Shown in pieces: positions 1 to 6,970 of a stretch of DNA of 22,118 bases (position 1 is its first letter; every line of letters starts with the position of its first letter). The notes under the pieces are model-generated. The model saw only the letters and a program-made list of their open reading frames with translations, made no database searches and had not been told where the DNA came from. The position numbers were made by a program, and so were the translations under genes. The stretch is from UMGS1225 sp034086705 (lineage in GTDB: Bacteria > Bacillota > Clostridia > Oscillospirales > CAG-272): assembly GCA_034086705.1 (NCBI GenBank), contig JAXDZV010000082.1:1-22118 (forward strand), written 5' to 3'.

Positions 1-570
1 CAAGTCGGCACGATTGTCGGATACAGCATTCCGGTTTTTATCATAGCCATTGTTTTCGTATGGCTTTTCGCTACAATTTTAGGATGGTTCCCTGTATCTG
101 GCATGAAAACGCCCGGTTCCAATTATACAGGGATTCAAAAGTTTTTAGATGAACTGTATTACATGGCGTTGCCGCTGATCACAATGACATTTGCATCGCT
201 GGGAGGTATGACACGGTATGTTCGCGCCTCTATGACAGAAGCGCTGTCGCTTGATTGCATTCGAACGGCGCGTGCGAAGGGGTTACGGGAGAAAACCGTT
301 GTATACAGTCATGCATGGCGAAACGCACTGATTCCTATTATTACGCTGGTGATCGGTTGGTTTTTGGGCATTTTCTCCGGTTCTATCATGGTTGAGAATA
401 TTTTTGCGCTCAACGGCGTTGGCAGAATATATATCGAAGCATTGAACGCAAAAGATTTTGAGGTTGTTTTACTGCTGCAGATGTTTTATGTGATTATCGG
501 CCTGTTGGGAAATCTTGTAATTGATATTGCATACGGACTCGCAGATCCGCGCGTTCGTGTCAATAAGTAA
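1..570 (+). CDS. oppB: Oligopeptide/dipeptide ABC transporter permease, OppB/DppB type (5' end outside window)
   Basis: This is the C-terminal 189 residues of an inner permease subunit; the frame is open from base 1, so the gene starts before the window. It would form half of the membrane channel of a peptide (or nickel/opine-type) importer. Visible are several hydrophobic membrane segments and the EAA loop that contacts the ATPases (TARAKGLREKTVVYSHAWRN, about residues 91-110 of the visible part), with the hallmark A-x-G-L and the following A-L-I-P. The ending LADPRVRV is typical of the DppB family. It is followed after 13 bases by oppC, whose ribosome binding site lies in the gap, so the two are co-transcribed. 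The substrate cannot be told from the permease; the binding-protein gene is not in the window. Confidence 0.93.
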   Translation, partial: QVGTIVGYSIPVFIIAIVFVWLFATILGWFPVSGMKTPGSNYTGIQKFLDELYYMALPLITMTFASLGGMTRYVRASMTEALSLDCIRTARAKGLREKTVVYSHAWRNALIPIITLVIGWFLGIFSGSIMVENIFALNGVGRIYIEALNAKDFEVVLLLQMFYVIIGLLGNLVIDIAYGLADPRVRVNK

Positions 571-583
571 AGGAGGATGGATT

Positions 584-2554
584 ATGCATAAAGAAAAGAA
601 ATCCTCCGTATTTACGCCACTGCGCTGGTTGAGCCGCATGTTCTTTGGTGCATCAAAGGAATTGACAGCTGCGAATGAGCGGTATGACAGTCCCAGCAAA
701 ATAGCTGTCAAACAATTTTTCCGCAAGCCGATTGCAACGGCAGCTGTCATTGTGTTGGCATGTATGTTTTTGTTTGTGATCATCGGCCCGATTCTTGCGC
801 CTGTGGATTTAACGGAATCCGGTAGCGAAATGCTGCATGCGAATGTTGCGCCGACGATGAACATGATGCGTTTGCCGTCCGATCTGAAAGATGGGGCTCT
901 TTCCATTACTTCCCGGGGTTCCTTTACTGCAGGGCTCAGCACGGACGGCAATGTGTATATGTGGGGGTATTATTACTCTCACTCGAAAGATCCGCAGAAA
1001 GATGTGATGCAGGTACCAAAAGAAGTTCAGCAGTCAAATATCAAGTTTTTGGCGGCGGGCACGGACCATTGTGTGGCAATTACAGACCAGGGAAAAGTGC
1101 TTGCTTGGGGGGAATATGACAATGGGCAGTACGGTTTAGATGGTACGATGATTGCAAATTGCCGGCCGATGCCAAATGAGCTGCTCGAGGGAACCATTGA
1201 TGTTTCACAGGTGCGGCAGCTTTTATGCGGAACACAAGTAACGGCGATTTTGATGCAGGACGGCAGTATATATGCCTGGGGAAATGACAGCCTTTCTGCA
1301 CCGAATTTGTCTTCTGTGATCAAAGCGGGAAAATTGACGCGTGAGGAAGCGTTGGAAGCGCTAGGCTCGGACAGTACGCAGGAGCCGGTATATGGCAAAC
1401 TGACGAAATTAGCATTTACAAACGACGGGATCTATGGTATCAATGAAAACGGGCAATTTGTATACGGAAAGAGTACAAAATACAATTTGCTGACAGACGG
1501 GACAACAATTTTCGAAAAAATCGGCAATAGGAAACTGGTCGATATTGCGGCAACCGGTACCTCTATTGCATTGCTAACCGAAGACGGCGAAATCATTGTT
1601 TCGGGAATGAACGCACAACTTCCCACAATTCCGGAAGGCGACAAAGCTGTTGGGTTATCTGCTGGCATGCGGCATTACACTGTACTCACGGAGCAGGGGC
1701 GTGTTTACGCATGGGGGCAGAGCTATCGCAAGCAGTGTGATGTTCCGCAAGAGCTTTCATTGCCGGGGGCAGTGGACTATGTCATTTCCAGCGGATTTCA
1801 GAATTATGCATTTCGGGATGGTCAGTTTGTTGACAGCTGGGGCTTAAAGGGATATTTGATGGGCACAGACGACATGGGCAGAGACGTCTTTAATCGTTTA
1901 ATGAACGGTGGTATGATGACGATGACCATTGGTGCGGTCGCCGTGATTGTGTCGACGATTATCGGTATTATTGTCGGATGTATTTCCGGATATTTTGGCG
2001 GCATTGTGGATATTATTCTCATGCGTGTTACGGAAATTTTCGGTGCCATTCCGTTTCTACCGTTTGCACTGGTGCTTTCTGCGATTCTGCAGGCATCGGA
2101 TTTGCATGAAAACACGAGAATTTTCATTATAATGGTTATTTTGGGGGTATTATCCTGGACGGGCCTTGCCAAATTGGTGCGCGGTCAAATTCTTGCAGAA
2201 CGCGAAAAAGAATTTGTAACCGCAGCGCGTGCAATGGGTGTGAAAGAGAAACGCATTGCGTTTAAGCATATTTTGCCGAACATTGTTTCCGTTATTTTGG
2301 TAACTGTAACGTTGGATTTTGCAGGTTGTATGCTCACAGAGTCGTCACTTTCGTATTTGGGTTTCGGCGTGAAACTGCCAAGGCCAACATGGGGGAACAT
2401 GCTGGACGGTTCCCGCAATTCGCTGGTAATCCAATCTTTTTGGTGGCGCTGGCTTTTCCCTGCGCTGTTTTTGTCCATAGTAGTCATTTGTATCAATATT
2501 ATAGGTGATACGCTCCGTGACGTGCTGGATCCGAAGTCGGAGGTGGAAAAATAA
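584..2554 (+). CDS. oppC: Opp/Dpp-type ABC permease (OppC) with an inserted seven-blade RCC1-like domain
   Basis: Second permease subunit of the peptide importer, 656 residues against roughly 280-320 for ordinary OppC. The start at 584 follows AGGAGG at 571-576 with 7 bases of spacing. Residues 1-45 are cytoplasmic, 51-72 form TM1 (OppC_N type). The usual GTDDMGRDVFNRL segment that precedes the core appears only at 427-439. The permease core runs from 445 to 645 with the EAA loop near 536-566 (AARAMGVKEKRIAFKHILPN). Residues about 104-420 hold seven repeats of a G-x-V-x-x-WG pattern (WG or equivalents near 127, 175, 232, 294, 340, 377 and 419), the signature of RCC1-type propellers. From topology this domain should lie outside the membrane, on the side where the binding protein docks. 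The oppD start overlaps its stop (TAATG). The permease call is firm; the propeller call is from repeat pattern only. Confidence 0.9.
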   Translation: MHKEKKSSVFTPLRWLSRMFFGASKELTAANERYDSPSKIAVKQFFRKPIATAAVIVLACMFLFVIIGPILAPVDLTESGSEMLHANVAPTMNMMRLPSDLKDGALSITSRGSFTAGLSTDGNVYMWGYYYSHSKDPQKDVMQVPKEVQQSNIKFLAAGTDHCVAITDQGKVLAWGEYDNGQYGLDGTMIANCRPMPNELLEGTIDVSQVRQLLCGTQVTAILMQDGSIYAWGNDSLSAPNLSSVIKAGKLTREEALEALGSDSTQEPVYGKLTKLAFTNDGIYGINENGQFVYGKSTKYNLLTDGTTIFEKIGNRKLVDIAATGTSIALLTEDGEIIVSGMNAQLPTIPEGDKAVGLSAGMRHYTVLTEQGRVYAWGQSYRKQCDVPQELSLPGAVDYVISSGFQNYAFRDGQFVDSWGLKGYLMGTDDMGRDVFNRLMNGGMMTMTIGAVAVIVSTIIGIIVGCISGYFGGIVDIILMRVTEIFGAIPFLPFALVLSAILQASDLHENTRIFIIMVILGVLSWTGLAKLVRGQILAEREKEFVTAARAMGVKEKRIAFKHILPNIVSVILVTVTLDFAGCMLTESSLSYLGFGVKLPRPTWGNMLDGSRNSLVIQSFWWRWLFPALFLSIVVICINIIGDTLRDVLDPKSEVEK

Positions 2555-3579
2555 TGGCTGAACCGTTGCTTGAAGTAAGAAATTTGCACACCTATTTTAA
2601 GACCCGGAACGGAACGGTAAAAGCGGTGAACGATGTATCGTATACCATCGAGCGGGGCAAAACGCTGGGCATTGTCGGAGAATCCGGTTCGGGTAAAAGC
2701 GTTTCTGCCATGAGTATTTTGCGGCTGCTTGATGCAAACGGATATATTGCCGGCGGCTCGGTTTATTTTGAAGGACGTGATCTTGCCACACTTTCCACAC
2801 AGGAGATGTATAATATTCGCGGCAATCGTATTTCCGTAATTTTTCAGGAGCCCATGACTTCTCTCAACCCGGTTTTTTCCATCAAACGGCAGCTTTCCGA
2901 GCCGTTTATGATTCACCAAAAGATGAATAAACGGCAAGCGGCGGAAAAAAGCGTAGAAATGCTGCGTGCTGTGCAAATTCCAAATCCGGAGGCAGTTGTG
3001 AAAATGTATCCGCACCAGCTTTCCGGTGGTATGCGGCAACGGGTGATGATCGCCATGGCGCTTGCCTGTAAACCGGATATTCTGATTGCGGACGAACCTA
3101 CAACTGCGCTGGATGTAACGATTCAGGCACAAATACTGCGGCTGATGAATGAACTGCAGCGAGAAAACGGCACGGCGATCATGTTTATCACACATGATTT
3201 GGGAGTCATTAACGAAATGGCAGACGACGTGGTTGTGATGTACTGCGGACAGGTTGTGGAGCAGGCGCCGGCACGGCAGATTTTCACCGATTGTCCGCAA
3301 AGTCACCCCTATACGGAGGGGCTGATGTATTCTATTCCGCGCTTATATGACGACCGAAAAAAACTCGACCCGATTCCCGGTATGGTGCCACATCCTTTGG
3401 ATTTACCCAAAGGCTGCAAATTCGCACCACGCTGCAAATACTGCACGGAACGATGTATGCGGGAAGAGCCACCGCTTGCGCATGTGTCTGAATCACAGTT
3501 GATTCGTTGCTTTTATCCGAAAAAGGAGGAAAGGAGGAGTGCGACACATGCAGAAATTACTGTCGATCACAAATCTTAA
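2554..3579 (+). CDS. oppD: Oligopeptide ABC transporter ATP-binding protein OppD
   Basis: One of the two cytoplasmic ATPases that power the Opp importer, 341 residues, a normal length. Walker A GESGSGKS at 42-49, Q-loop Q98 (FQEPMTSLNP), signature LSGGMRQRV at 156-164, Walker B ILIADE at 176-181 with catalytic E181, D-loop TALD and switch histidine H214. The C-terminal oligopeptide-transporter domain has a cysteine set (CKFAPRCKYCTERC, about 288-301, and C319) like that in OppD/DppD proteins known to bind a 4Fe-4S cluster. The start overlaps the oppC stop by one base and has the GGAGG of 2539-2543 in front. Its last 32 bases overlap oppF, indicating translational coupling. Peptide specificity is not deducible. 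Confidence 0.95.
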   Translation: MAEPLLEVRNLHTYFKTRNGTVKAVNDVSYTIERGKTLGIVGESGSGKSVSAMSILRLLDANGYIAGGSVYFEGRDLATLSTQEMYNIRGNRISVIFQEPMTSLNPVFSIKRQLSEPFMIHQKMNKRQAAEKSVEMLRAVQIPNPEAVVKMYPHQLSGGMRQRVMIAMALACKPDILIADEPTTALDVTIQAQILRLMNELQRENGTAIMFITHDLGVINEMADDVVVMYCGQVVEQAPARQIFTDCPQSHPYTEGLMYSIPRLYDDRKKLDPIPGMVPHPLDLPKGCKFAPRCKYCTERCMREEPPLAHVSESQLIRCFYPKKEERRSATHAEITVDHKS

Positions 3580-5134
3580 AAAATATTTCCCATTGTCGAA
3601 ATCCTCACTTTTCGCAAAACAAATATATAACCGAGCCAACGAAGATATCACATTGGATATATTCCAAGGAGAGACCTTTGGGCTGGTTGGCGAATCCGGA
3701 TGCGGAAAATCGACGCTTGGCCGCGTGTTGTTGCAGCTTTATGAGCAGACTGCCGGAACGACCATGTATTATGGCTCAACGCTTGCTTCTGTGGCGCCCA
3801 GGTATGTCACAGATACTCTACGCAATGCCGGAAGGTATGTTGCACAATATCAAAAGGGAAAGCAGCGCGCCGACGAATTGGAGAAAAAGTGTGAAGCACT
3901 GGGAGACAAGGCAACCTTTTTTGATATACAGCAACGCAATTTGGCTGCATGCGATGCACAGACAAAGCTAATGCAAAGTGCGAAAATATTGGGCGGCTTT
4001 ATGGTGCGTGACACTGCGCGCGGTGCAGAGCTTTTGCTTGCAAAGTATCAGCAGATCTGCTGTGCGGAGAAACTACAGCAGCGGCTGGATGCGATTGAAC
4101 TGGAAATTCAAACGCAGCAAGCCATCGCGGAGGAAACGCCCGAAAAGGCGCAAGCCTGTCACAAACGAATTTTGACGTTACAGGAAAAGAGCGCTTTATT
4201 GGCACAGCGACGTCGGCATCATCTTGCTCTTGCGGAACAGAAGCAAAGCGAGATTGAAAAGCTTAAAGAGCCATACAAAGACGATACAGTGTTTGCGGAA
4301 TATGAGCAAATGCTGGATGACGGCGTTGATCTGTGCCGCCTGGAAAACGGGGAGATGCGTAAGCTGCGTAAAGATTTGCAAGTAATTTTCCAGGATCCTT
4401 ACTCGTCTTTGAATCCGCGTATGACCATCGGGCAGATTATCGAGGAAGGGCTCTTGACACATCGGTTTTTCAAGCGGCGTTCCCAAAAGATGCAGGAGTA
4501 TGTGTTTGATATCATGCATGCCTGCGGGTTGCAGAAATATGCGTATAACAGGTATCCGCACCAATTTTCCGGTGGGCAGCGGCAGCGCATTTGTATTGCG
4601 CGTGCTTTGGCTGTCCGGCCAAAATTTGTTGTATGTGACGAGTGCGTATCTGCTTTAGATGTTTCTATTCAATCGCAGATTATCAATTTGCTGCAAGAGC
4701 TAAAGGAAAAAGAGGGGCTGACATACCTGTTTATCTCTCACAATTTGTCAGTGGTGCGCTATATTTCCGACCGAATCGGCGTGATGTATTTGGGGAACAT
4801 GGTAGAGGTCGCACCAACAGACGAGCTATTCCGCGATCCGCGCCACCCGTATACGATTGCATTGCTCTCTTCTATCCCGACAACAGATCCGGATTCTCTG
4901 ACGAAGGAGCGGATTGTGCTGGAAGGAAATATTCCAAGTTCGATTCACCCGCCGGCAGGCTGCAAATTTCATACGCGTTGTTTTATGGCGTGTGAGAAAT
5001 GTAAGGTGGTACCGCCGGCGCTGACCGAGGTAAAGCCTGGTCATTTTGTTGCATGTCATTTTGCAGACCAGAAAAAAGTTGACGAAAACGGGCAGTATTT
5101 GTTTACAGTATGCAAAGGAACAAACGCAAGATGA
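3548..5134 (+). CDS. oppF: Oligopeptide ABC transporter ATP-binding protein OppF with a ~195-residue insertion
   Basis: Second ATPase of the importer, 528 residues from ATG 3548 against about 310-340 for ordinary OppF. Walker A GESGCGKST is at 48-56, but the Q-loop FQDPYSSLNP only comes at 281-290. Signature FSGGQRQR 340-347, Walker B ending DE at 364-365, D-loop SALD 368-371 and switch H398 are intact, so the enzyme should be active. The Walker B end reads DEC-V-SALD where most relatives have DEP-T-SALD. The segment from about 75 to 270 is rich in K, E, Q, L and A in heptad-like runs and looks helical or coiled coil. The C-terminus carries the family cysteine cluster (GCKFHTRC, ACEKC, ACHF). 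ATG 3548 is preferred because GGAGG lies at 3533-3537; an in-frame GTG at 3539 behind AGGAGG is an alternative adding three residues. Confidence 0.92.
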   Translation: MQKLLSITNLKKYFPLSKSSLFAKQIYNRANEDITLDIFQGETFGLVGESGCGKSTLGRVLLQLYEQTAGTTMYYGSTLASVAPRYVTDTLRNAGRYVAQYQKGKQRADELEKKCEALGDKATFFDIQQRNLAACDAQTKLMQSAKILGGFMVRDTARGAELLLAKYQQICCAEKLQQRLDAIELEIQTQQAIAEETPEKAQACHKRILTLQEKSALLAQRRRHHLALAEQKQSEIEKLKEPYKDDTVFAEYEQMLDDGVDLCRLENGEMRKLRKDLQVIFQDPYSSLNPRMTIGQIIEEGLLTHRFFKRRSQKMQEYVFDIMHACGLQKYAYNRYPHQFSGGQRQRICIARALAVRPKFVVCDECVSALDVSIQSQIINLLQELKEKEGLTYLFISHNLSVVRYISDRIGVMYLGNMVEVAPTDELFRDPRHPYTIALLSSIPTTDPDSLTKERIVLEGNIPSSIHPPAGCKFHTRCFMACEKCKVVPPALTEVKPGHFVACHFADQKKVDENGQYLFTVCKGTNAR

Positions 5135-5331
5135 TTTTCAAGGCATGGAAACAGCTGAAGAAAAAACAAGACCCGGAAAAGCAAGAGCAGCTGCGGCAGG
5201 AGCCACTCGAAAAAGGCGATCGCATGGCGATGCTTCTGGCGGCGTTTTACACATTGTTTCTCCCGGCACTTGGCGTTCTTTTGCTGATTGGCATCGTTGT
5301 GCTGCTGCTGTTTTCACTGGGCAGTTGCTGA
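5131..5331 (+). CDS. Small cationic single-pass membrane protein of unknown function
   Basis: A 66-residue protein starting at ATG 5131, which overlaps the oppF stop as ATGA, with AAAGGA at 5114-5119 as a modest ribosome binding site. An ATG at 5110 is in frame and would add seven residues. The N-terminal 32 residues are highly charged (K/E/Q-rich, net positive); about residues 36-62 form one long hydrophobic helix, and the protein ends in GSC. The overlap suggests it is made with the Opp operon. Function unknown: it might be an accessory peptide of the transporter or an unrelated membrane protein. No domain recognised. It could still be a chance open frame, but charged head plus hydrophobic tail plus coupled start favour a real gene. 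Confidence 0.6.
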   Translation: MIFKAWKQLKKKQDPEKQEQLRQEPLEKGDRMAMLLAAFYTLFLPALGVLLLIGIVVLLLFSLGSC

Positions 5332-5597
5332 GACGGCAAACGAAAGAAAAATTTTGCACGGCGGCTAGGTTTTACCGGGCCGCCGCATGCATTGTCTGCC
5401 GATGGAATTTTGCATTACAAAAAAGAAAACCCTTGCTGTGGAGGGTTCCTGCGTATACATTGTGTAGCCGGGGGCAGTGTGGAGTAGCACGGTTGTGTTG
5501 TCAGCGGGCATACAAATGTTACAAACGGTCATACAGCAACCGGGCAATGCATGGCAGCACAACTGCAGCGCTGCAAACTAAATTCCGAAAACGAAAC
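5332..5597. other. Intergenic stretch without recognisable gene; two hairpins without T-tracts
   Basis: No convincing coding frame is seen between the small membrane protein and the rpsF promoter; the longest frame crossing it is built over the tail of oppF and lacks a ribosome binding site. A strong inverted repeat (CGGCGGC 5359-5365 with GCCGCCG 5379-5385, inner GGT/ACC) and a weaker one (AACCCT 5428-5433 with AGGGTT 5442-5447) can form hairpins. Neither is followed by a run of T, so neither is a standard intrinsic terminator for the + strand. The end of the Opp transcript is therefore not defined by sequence alone. Confidence 0.5.
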
Positions 5598-5626
5598 TTG
5601 ACAAACTGGGAAATATATGATATAGT
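5598..5626 (+). promoter_or_regulatory. SigA-type promoter of rpsF-ssb-rpsR
   Basis: TTGACA at 5598-5603, a 17-base spacer, and TATAGT at 5621-5626. This is a perfect -35 with ideal spacing and a 5/6 match at -10, as expected for a highly expressed ribosomal operon. Start of transcription is expected near 5633, giving a leader of about 87 bases before rpsF. Confidence 0.88.
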
Positions 5627-5655
5627 AGAGTGTCTGTAATAAAGCATCGTATATT

Positions 5656-5701
5656 ACGGGCAATTATCCTTGCCGCAATCGGAAATTGCGGACATATGTC
5701 C
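5656..5701 (+). promoter_or_regulatory. Candidate S6:S18-binding leader of rpsF mRNA
   Basis: The leader can form GGCAA/TTGCC (5659-5663 with 5670-5674) or, competing with it, CCGCAAT/ATTGCGG (5673-5679 with 5685-5691, loop CGGAA), followed by the palindrome GGACATATGTCC (5690-5701) just before the AGGAGG of rpsF. Known S6:S18 autoregulatory leaders present an unpaired CCG next to a hairpin. Here CCG at 5673-5675 sits directly at the base of a CAAT/ATTG hairpin. Position and CCG fit, but the full consensus fold was not verified. Confidence 0.4.
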
Positions 5702-5719
5702 ATGAGGAGGTGCAAAACA

Positions 5720-6010
5720 ATGGAGAAGAAAATCAATTCCTACGAAACGATGTTCATCGTTGACGCACAGCTGAGCGAGGAAGCGACACAGGCGATTGTT
5801 GAGAAGTTCAAGACGTTGATCGAGAAGCACGCCACCATTACCAAGTTGGATGAATGGGGTAAGCGCAGGTTGGCATATCCCATCAACGACCAAAACGAAG
5901 GGTATTACGTTCTTGTCAATTTTGAGGCAGACGGTGCGTTTATCGCAGAGCTGGACCGAATTTTCAACATCACGGACGGCATTATCCGTTCCATGACGGT
6001 TCGCGTTTAA
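5720..6010 (+). CDS. rpsF: 30S ribosomal protein S6
   Basis: A 96-residue small-subunit ribosomal protein that pairs with S18 on the 16S rRNA platform. It has the expected opening YETMFIVDAQLSEE, the GKRRLAYPI(N) stretch around residue 50 and the closing ITDGIIRSMTVRV, with normal length. ATG 5720 follows AGGAGG (5704-5709) at 10 bases. It is the first gene of rpsF-ssb-rpsR, a gene order conserved across Firmicutes, and probably shares autoregulation by the S6:S18 complex through its leader. Nothing unusual in the protein. Confidence 0.97.
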   Translation: MEKKINSYETMFIVDAQLSEEATQAIVEKFKTLIEKHATITKLDEWGKRRLAYPINDQNEGYYVLVNFEADGAFIAELDRIFNITDGIIRSMTVRV

Positions 6011-6029
6011 GCAGAGGAGGGATATTTAG

Positions 6030-6479
6030 ATGGCAAGTCTGAATAAAGTCATTCTGATCGGTCATCTGGTTGCAGATCCCGAACTGAAAACAACGGCAAA
6101 CGGTGTTGCCGTTTCATCTTTCCGCATTGGTGTTACCAGACGGTTTACCAAGGCGGGGGAGCAGCCGCAGTCTGATTTTATCAATATCGTGGCATGGCGG
6201 CAGCAAGCAGAATTCGTCACGAAATATTTTCACAAAGGTAATCCGATTTTGGTGGTCGGTTCTTTGCAAAGCAGAGACTATACCGATCAGCAGGGCAATC
6301 GGCGGTATGTGACCGAAGTTGTTGCAGACGAGCTTTCCTTCATCGAGAAGAAGGGGGATGGGAGTGCGCCTGTCAATCAATATACGCCTTCCGGCAACGA
6401 TGCGCCGGCTTATGGTAGTGCGATGGCACAGACTCCGAAATTTGAAGAGGTTTCGGGAGACGACGATCTGCCGTTTTAA
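6030..6479 (+). CDS. ssb: Single-stranded DNA-binding protein
   Basis: A 149-residue SSB that coats single-stranded DNA in replication, recombination and repair. The OB fold occupies about residues 1-107 (opening LNKVILIGHLVADPEL, then FRIGVTRRF, and DFINIVAWRQQAEF). A flexible tail rich in P, G, A and Q follows and ends in the acidic hexapeptide DDDLPF, the docking tip for partner proteins. GGAGG at 6016-6020 precedes the ATG. It lies 19 bases after rpsF and 27 before rpsR, in the usual operon order. Confidence 0.97.
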   Translation: MASLNKVILIGHLVADPELKTTANGVAVSSFRIGVTRRFTKAGEQPQSDFINIVAWRQQAEFVTKYFHKGNPILVVGSLQSRDYTDQQGNRRYVTEVVADELSFIEKKGDGSAPVNQYTPSGNDAPAYGSAMAQTPKFEEVSGDDDLPF

Positions 6480-6506
6480 TGAATATCGAACAGGAGGAAA
6501 TAAACG

Positions 6507-6773
6507 ATGGATAAAGAAAGAGAGCCCCGCGAAGGCGGCGCACAGAAGCCGTTTCGCCCAAATCGCAAGAGAAAAAAAGTTTGTCAATTTTGTGCTGAGA
6601 AAATCGATCATATCGATTATAAAGATACCGCACGTCTGAGAAAGCATATCAGCGAGCGGGCTAAGATCCTGCCGCGCCGGGTATCTGGTGCGTGCGCAAA
6701 GCACCAAAGAGAATTAACTGTTGCGATCAAGCGTGCACGCCAGGTGGCGCTACTGCCCTATATCAGCGACTGA
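6507..6773 (+). CDS. rpsR: 30S ribosomal protein S18
   Basis: An 88-residue ribosomal protein that forms a heterodimer with S6. After a charged N-terminus come the conserved core (IDYKDTARLRKHISERAKI, then LPRRVSGACAKHQREL) and the ending RARQVALLPY. C26, C29, C63 and H66 form the metal-binding set of zinc-containing (C+) S18 proteins; many bacteria have lost this set, and here it is complete. AGGAGG at 6491-6496 precedes ATG 6507. It is the last gene of the operon and is followed 27 bases later by a strong terminator. Confidence 0.96.
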   Translation: MDKEREPREGGAQKPFRPNRKRKKVCQFCAEKIDHIDYKDTARLRKHISERAKILPRRVSGACAKHQRELTVAIKRARQVALLPYISD

Positions 6774-6800
6774 GTTGCTGATCCATAAACTGCTAGAGGC

Positions 6801-6836
6801 GCGCCGCACTCCATGAATGGAGTGCGGCGCTTTTTT
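6801..6836 (+). terminator. Intrinsic terminator of rpsF-ssb-rpsR
   Basis: A perfect 13-bp GC-rich stem (6801-6813 with 6818-6830) closed by a TGAA tetraloop and followed at once by six T (6831-6836). Confidence 0.95.
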
Positions 6837-6874
6837 GCATGGGATATCTTCTGATAGCATTTTTTTTATGCGTG

Positions 6875-6883
6875 CATATACTA
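6875..6883 (+). promoter_or_regulatory. Candidate -10 of the collagen-like gene (SigK-like CATANNNTA, or SigA TATACT)
   Basis: CATATACTA at 6875-6883 is an exact fit to the CATANNNTA -10 of mother-cell SigK promoters. The same bases hold TATACT (6877-6882), a passable SigA -10, but 17 bases upstream stands only ATAGCA, a poor SigA -35. No clear SigK or SigE -35 was found either (GATAGCAT lies at 6853-6860). The element is the only promoter-like site between the upstream terminator and the gene. Confidence 0.4.
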
Positions 6884-6970
6884 AAACAGGACGGGAAAGC
6901 CGTTCCAAAGTAAAAACACGGCAGGCGAAGAAGACTCATTTTGCAAAATACGGCAAAAAGGAGTAGGTAT

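Noticed and set aside
2185..3306. A 373-codon open frame on the minus strand opposite oppC and oppD
   Set aside because: It is antisense to two strongly recognisable transporter genes, has no ribosome binding site or family resemblance, and arises from their codon pattern.
5359..5385. GC-rich hairpin as terminator of the opp operon
   Set aside because: The stem is good but no T run follows on the + strand; it stays only a structural note.
5046..5639. A 197-codon + frame spanning the oppF end and the rpsF promoter
   Set aside because: It overlaps oppF and the small membrane protein, lacks a ribosome binding site and runs through a near-consensus promoter.
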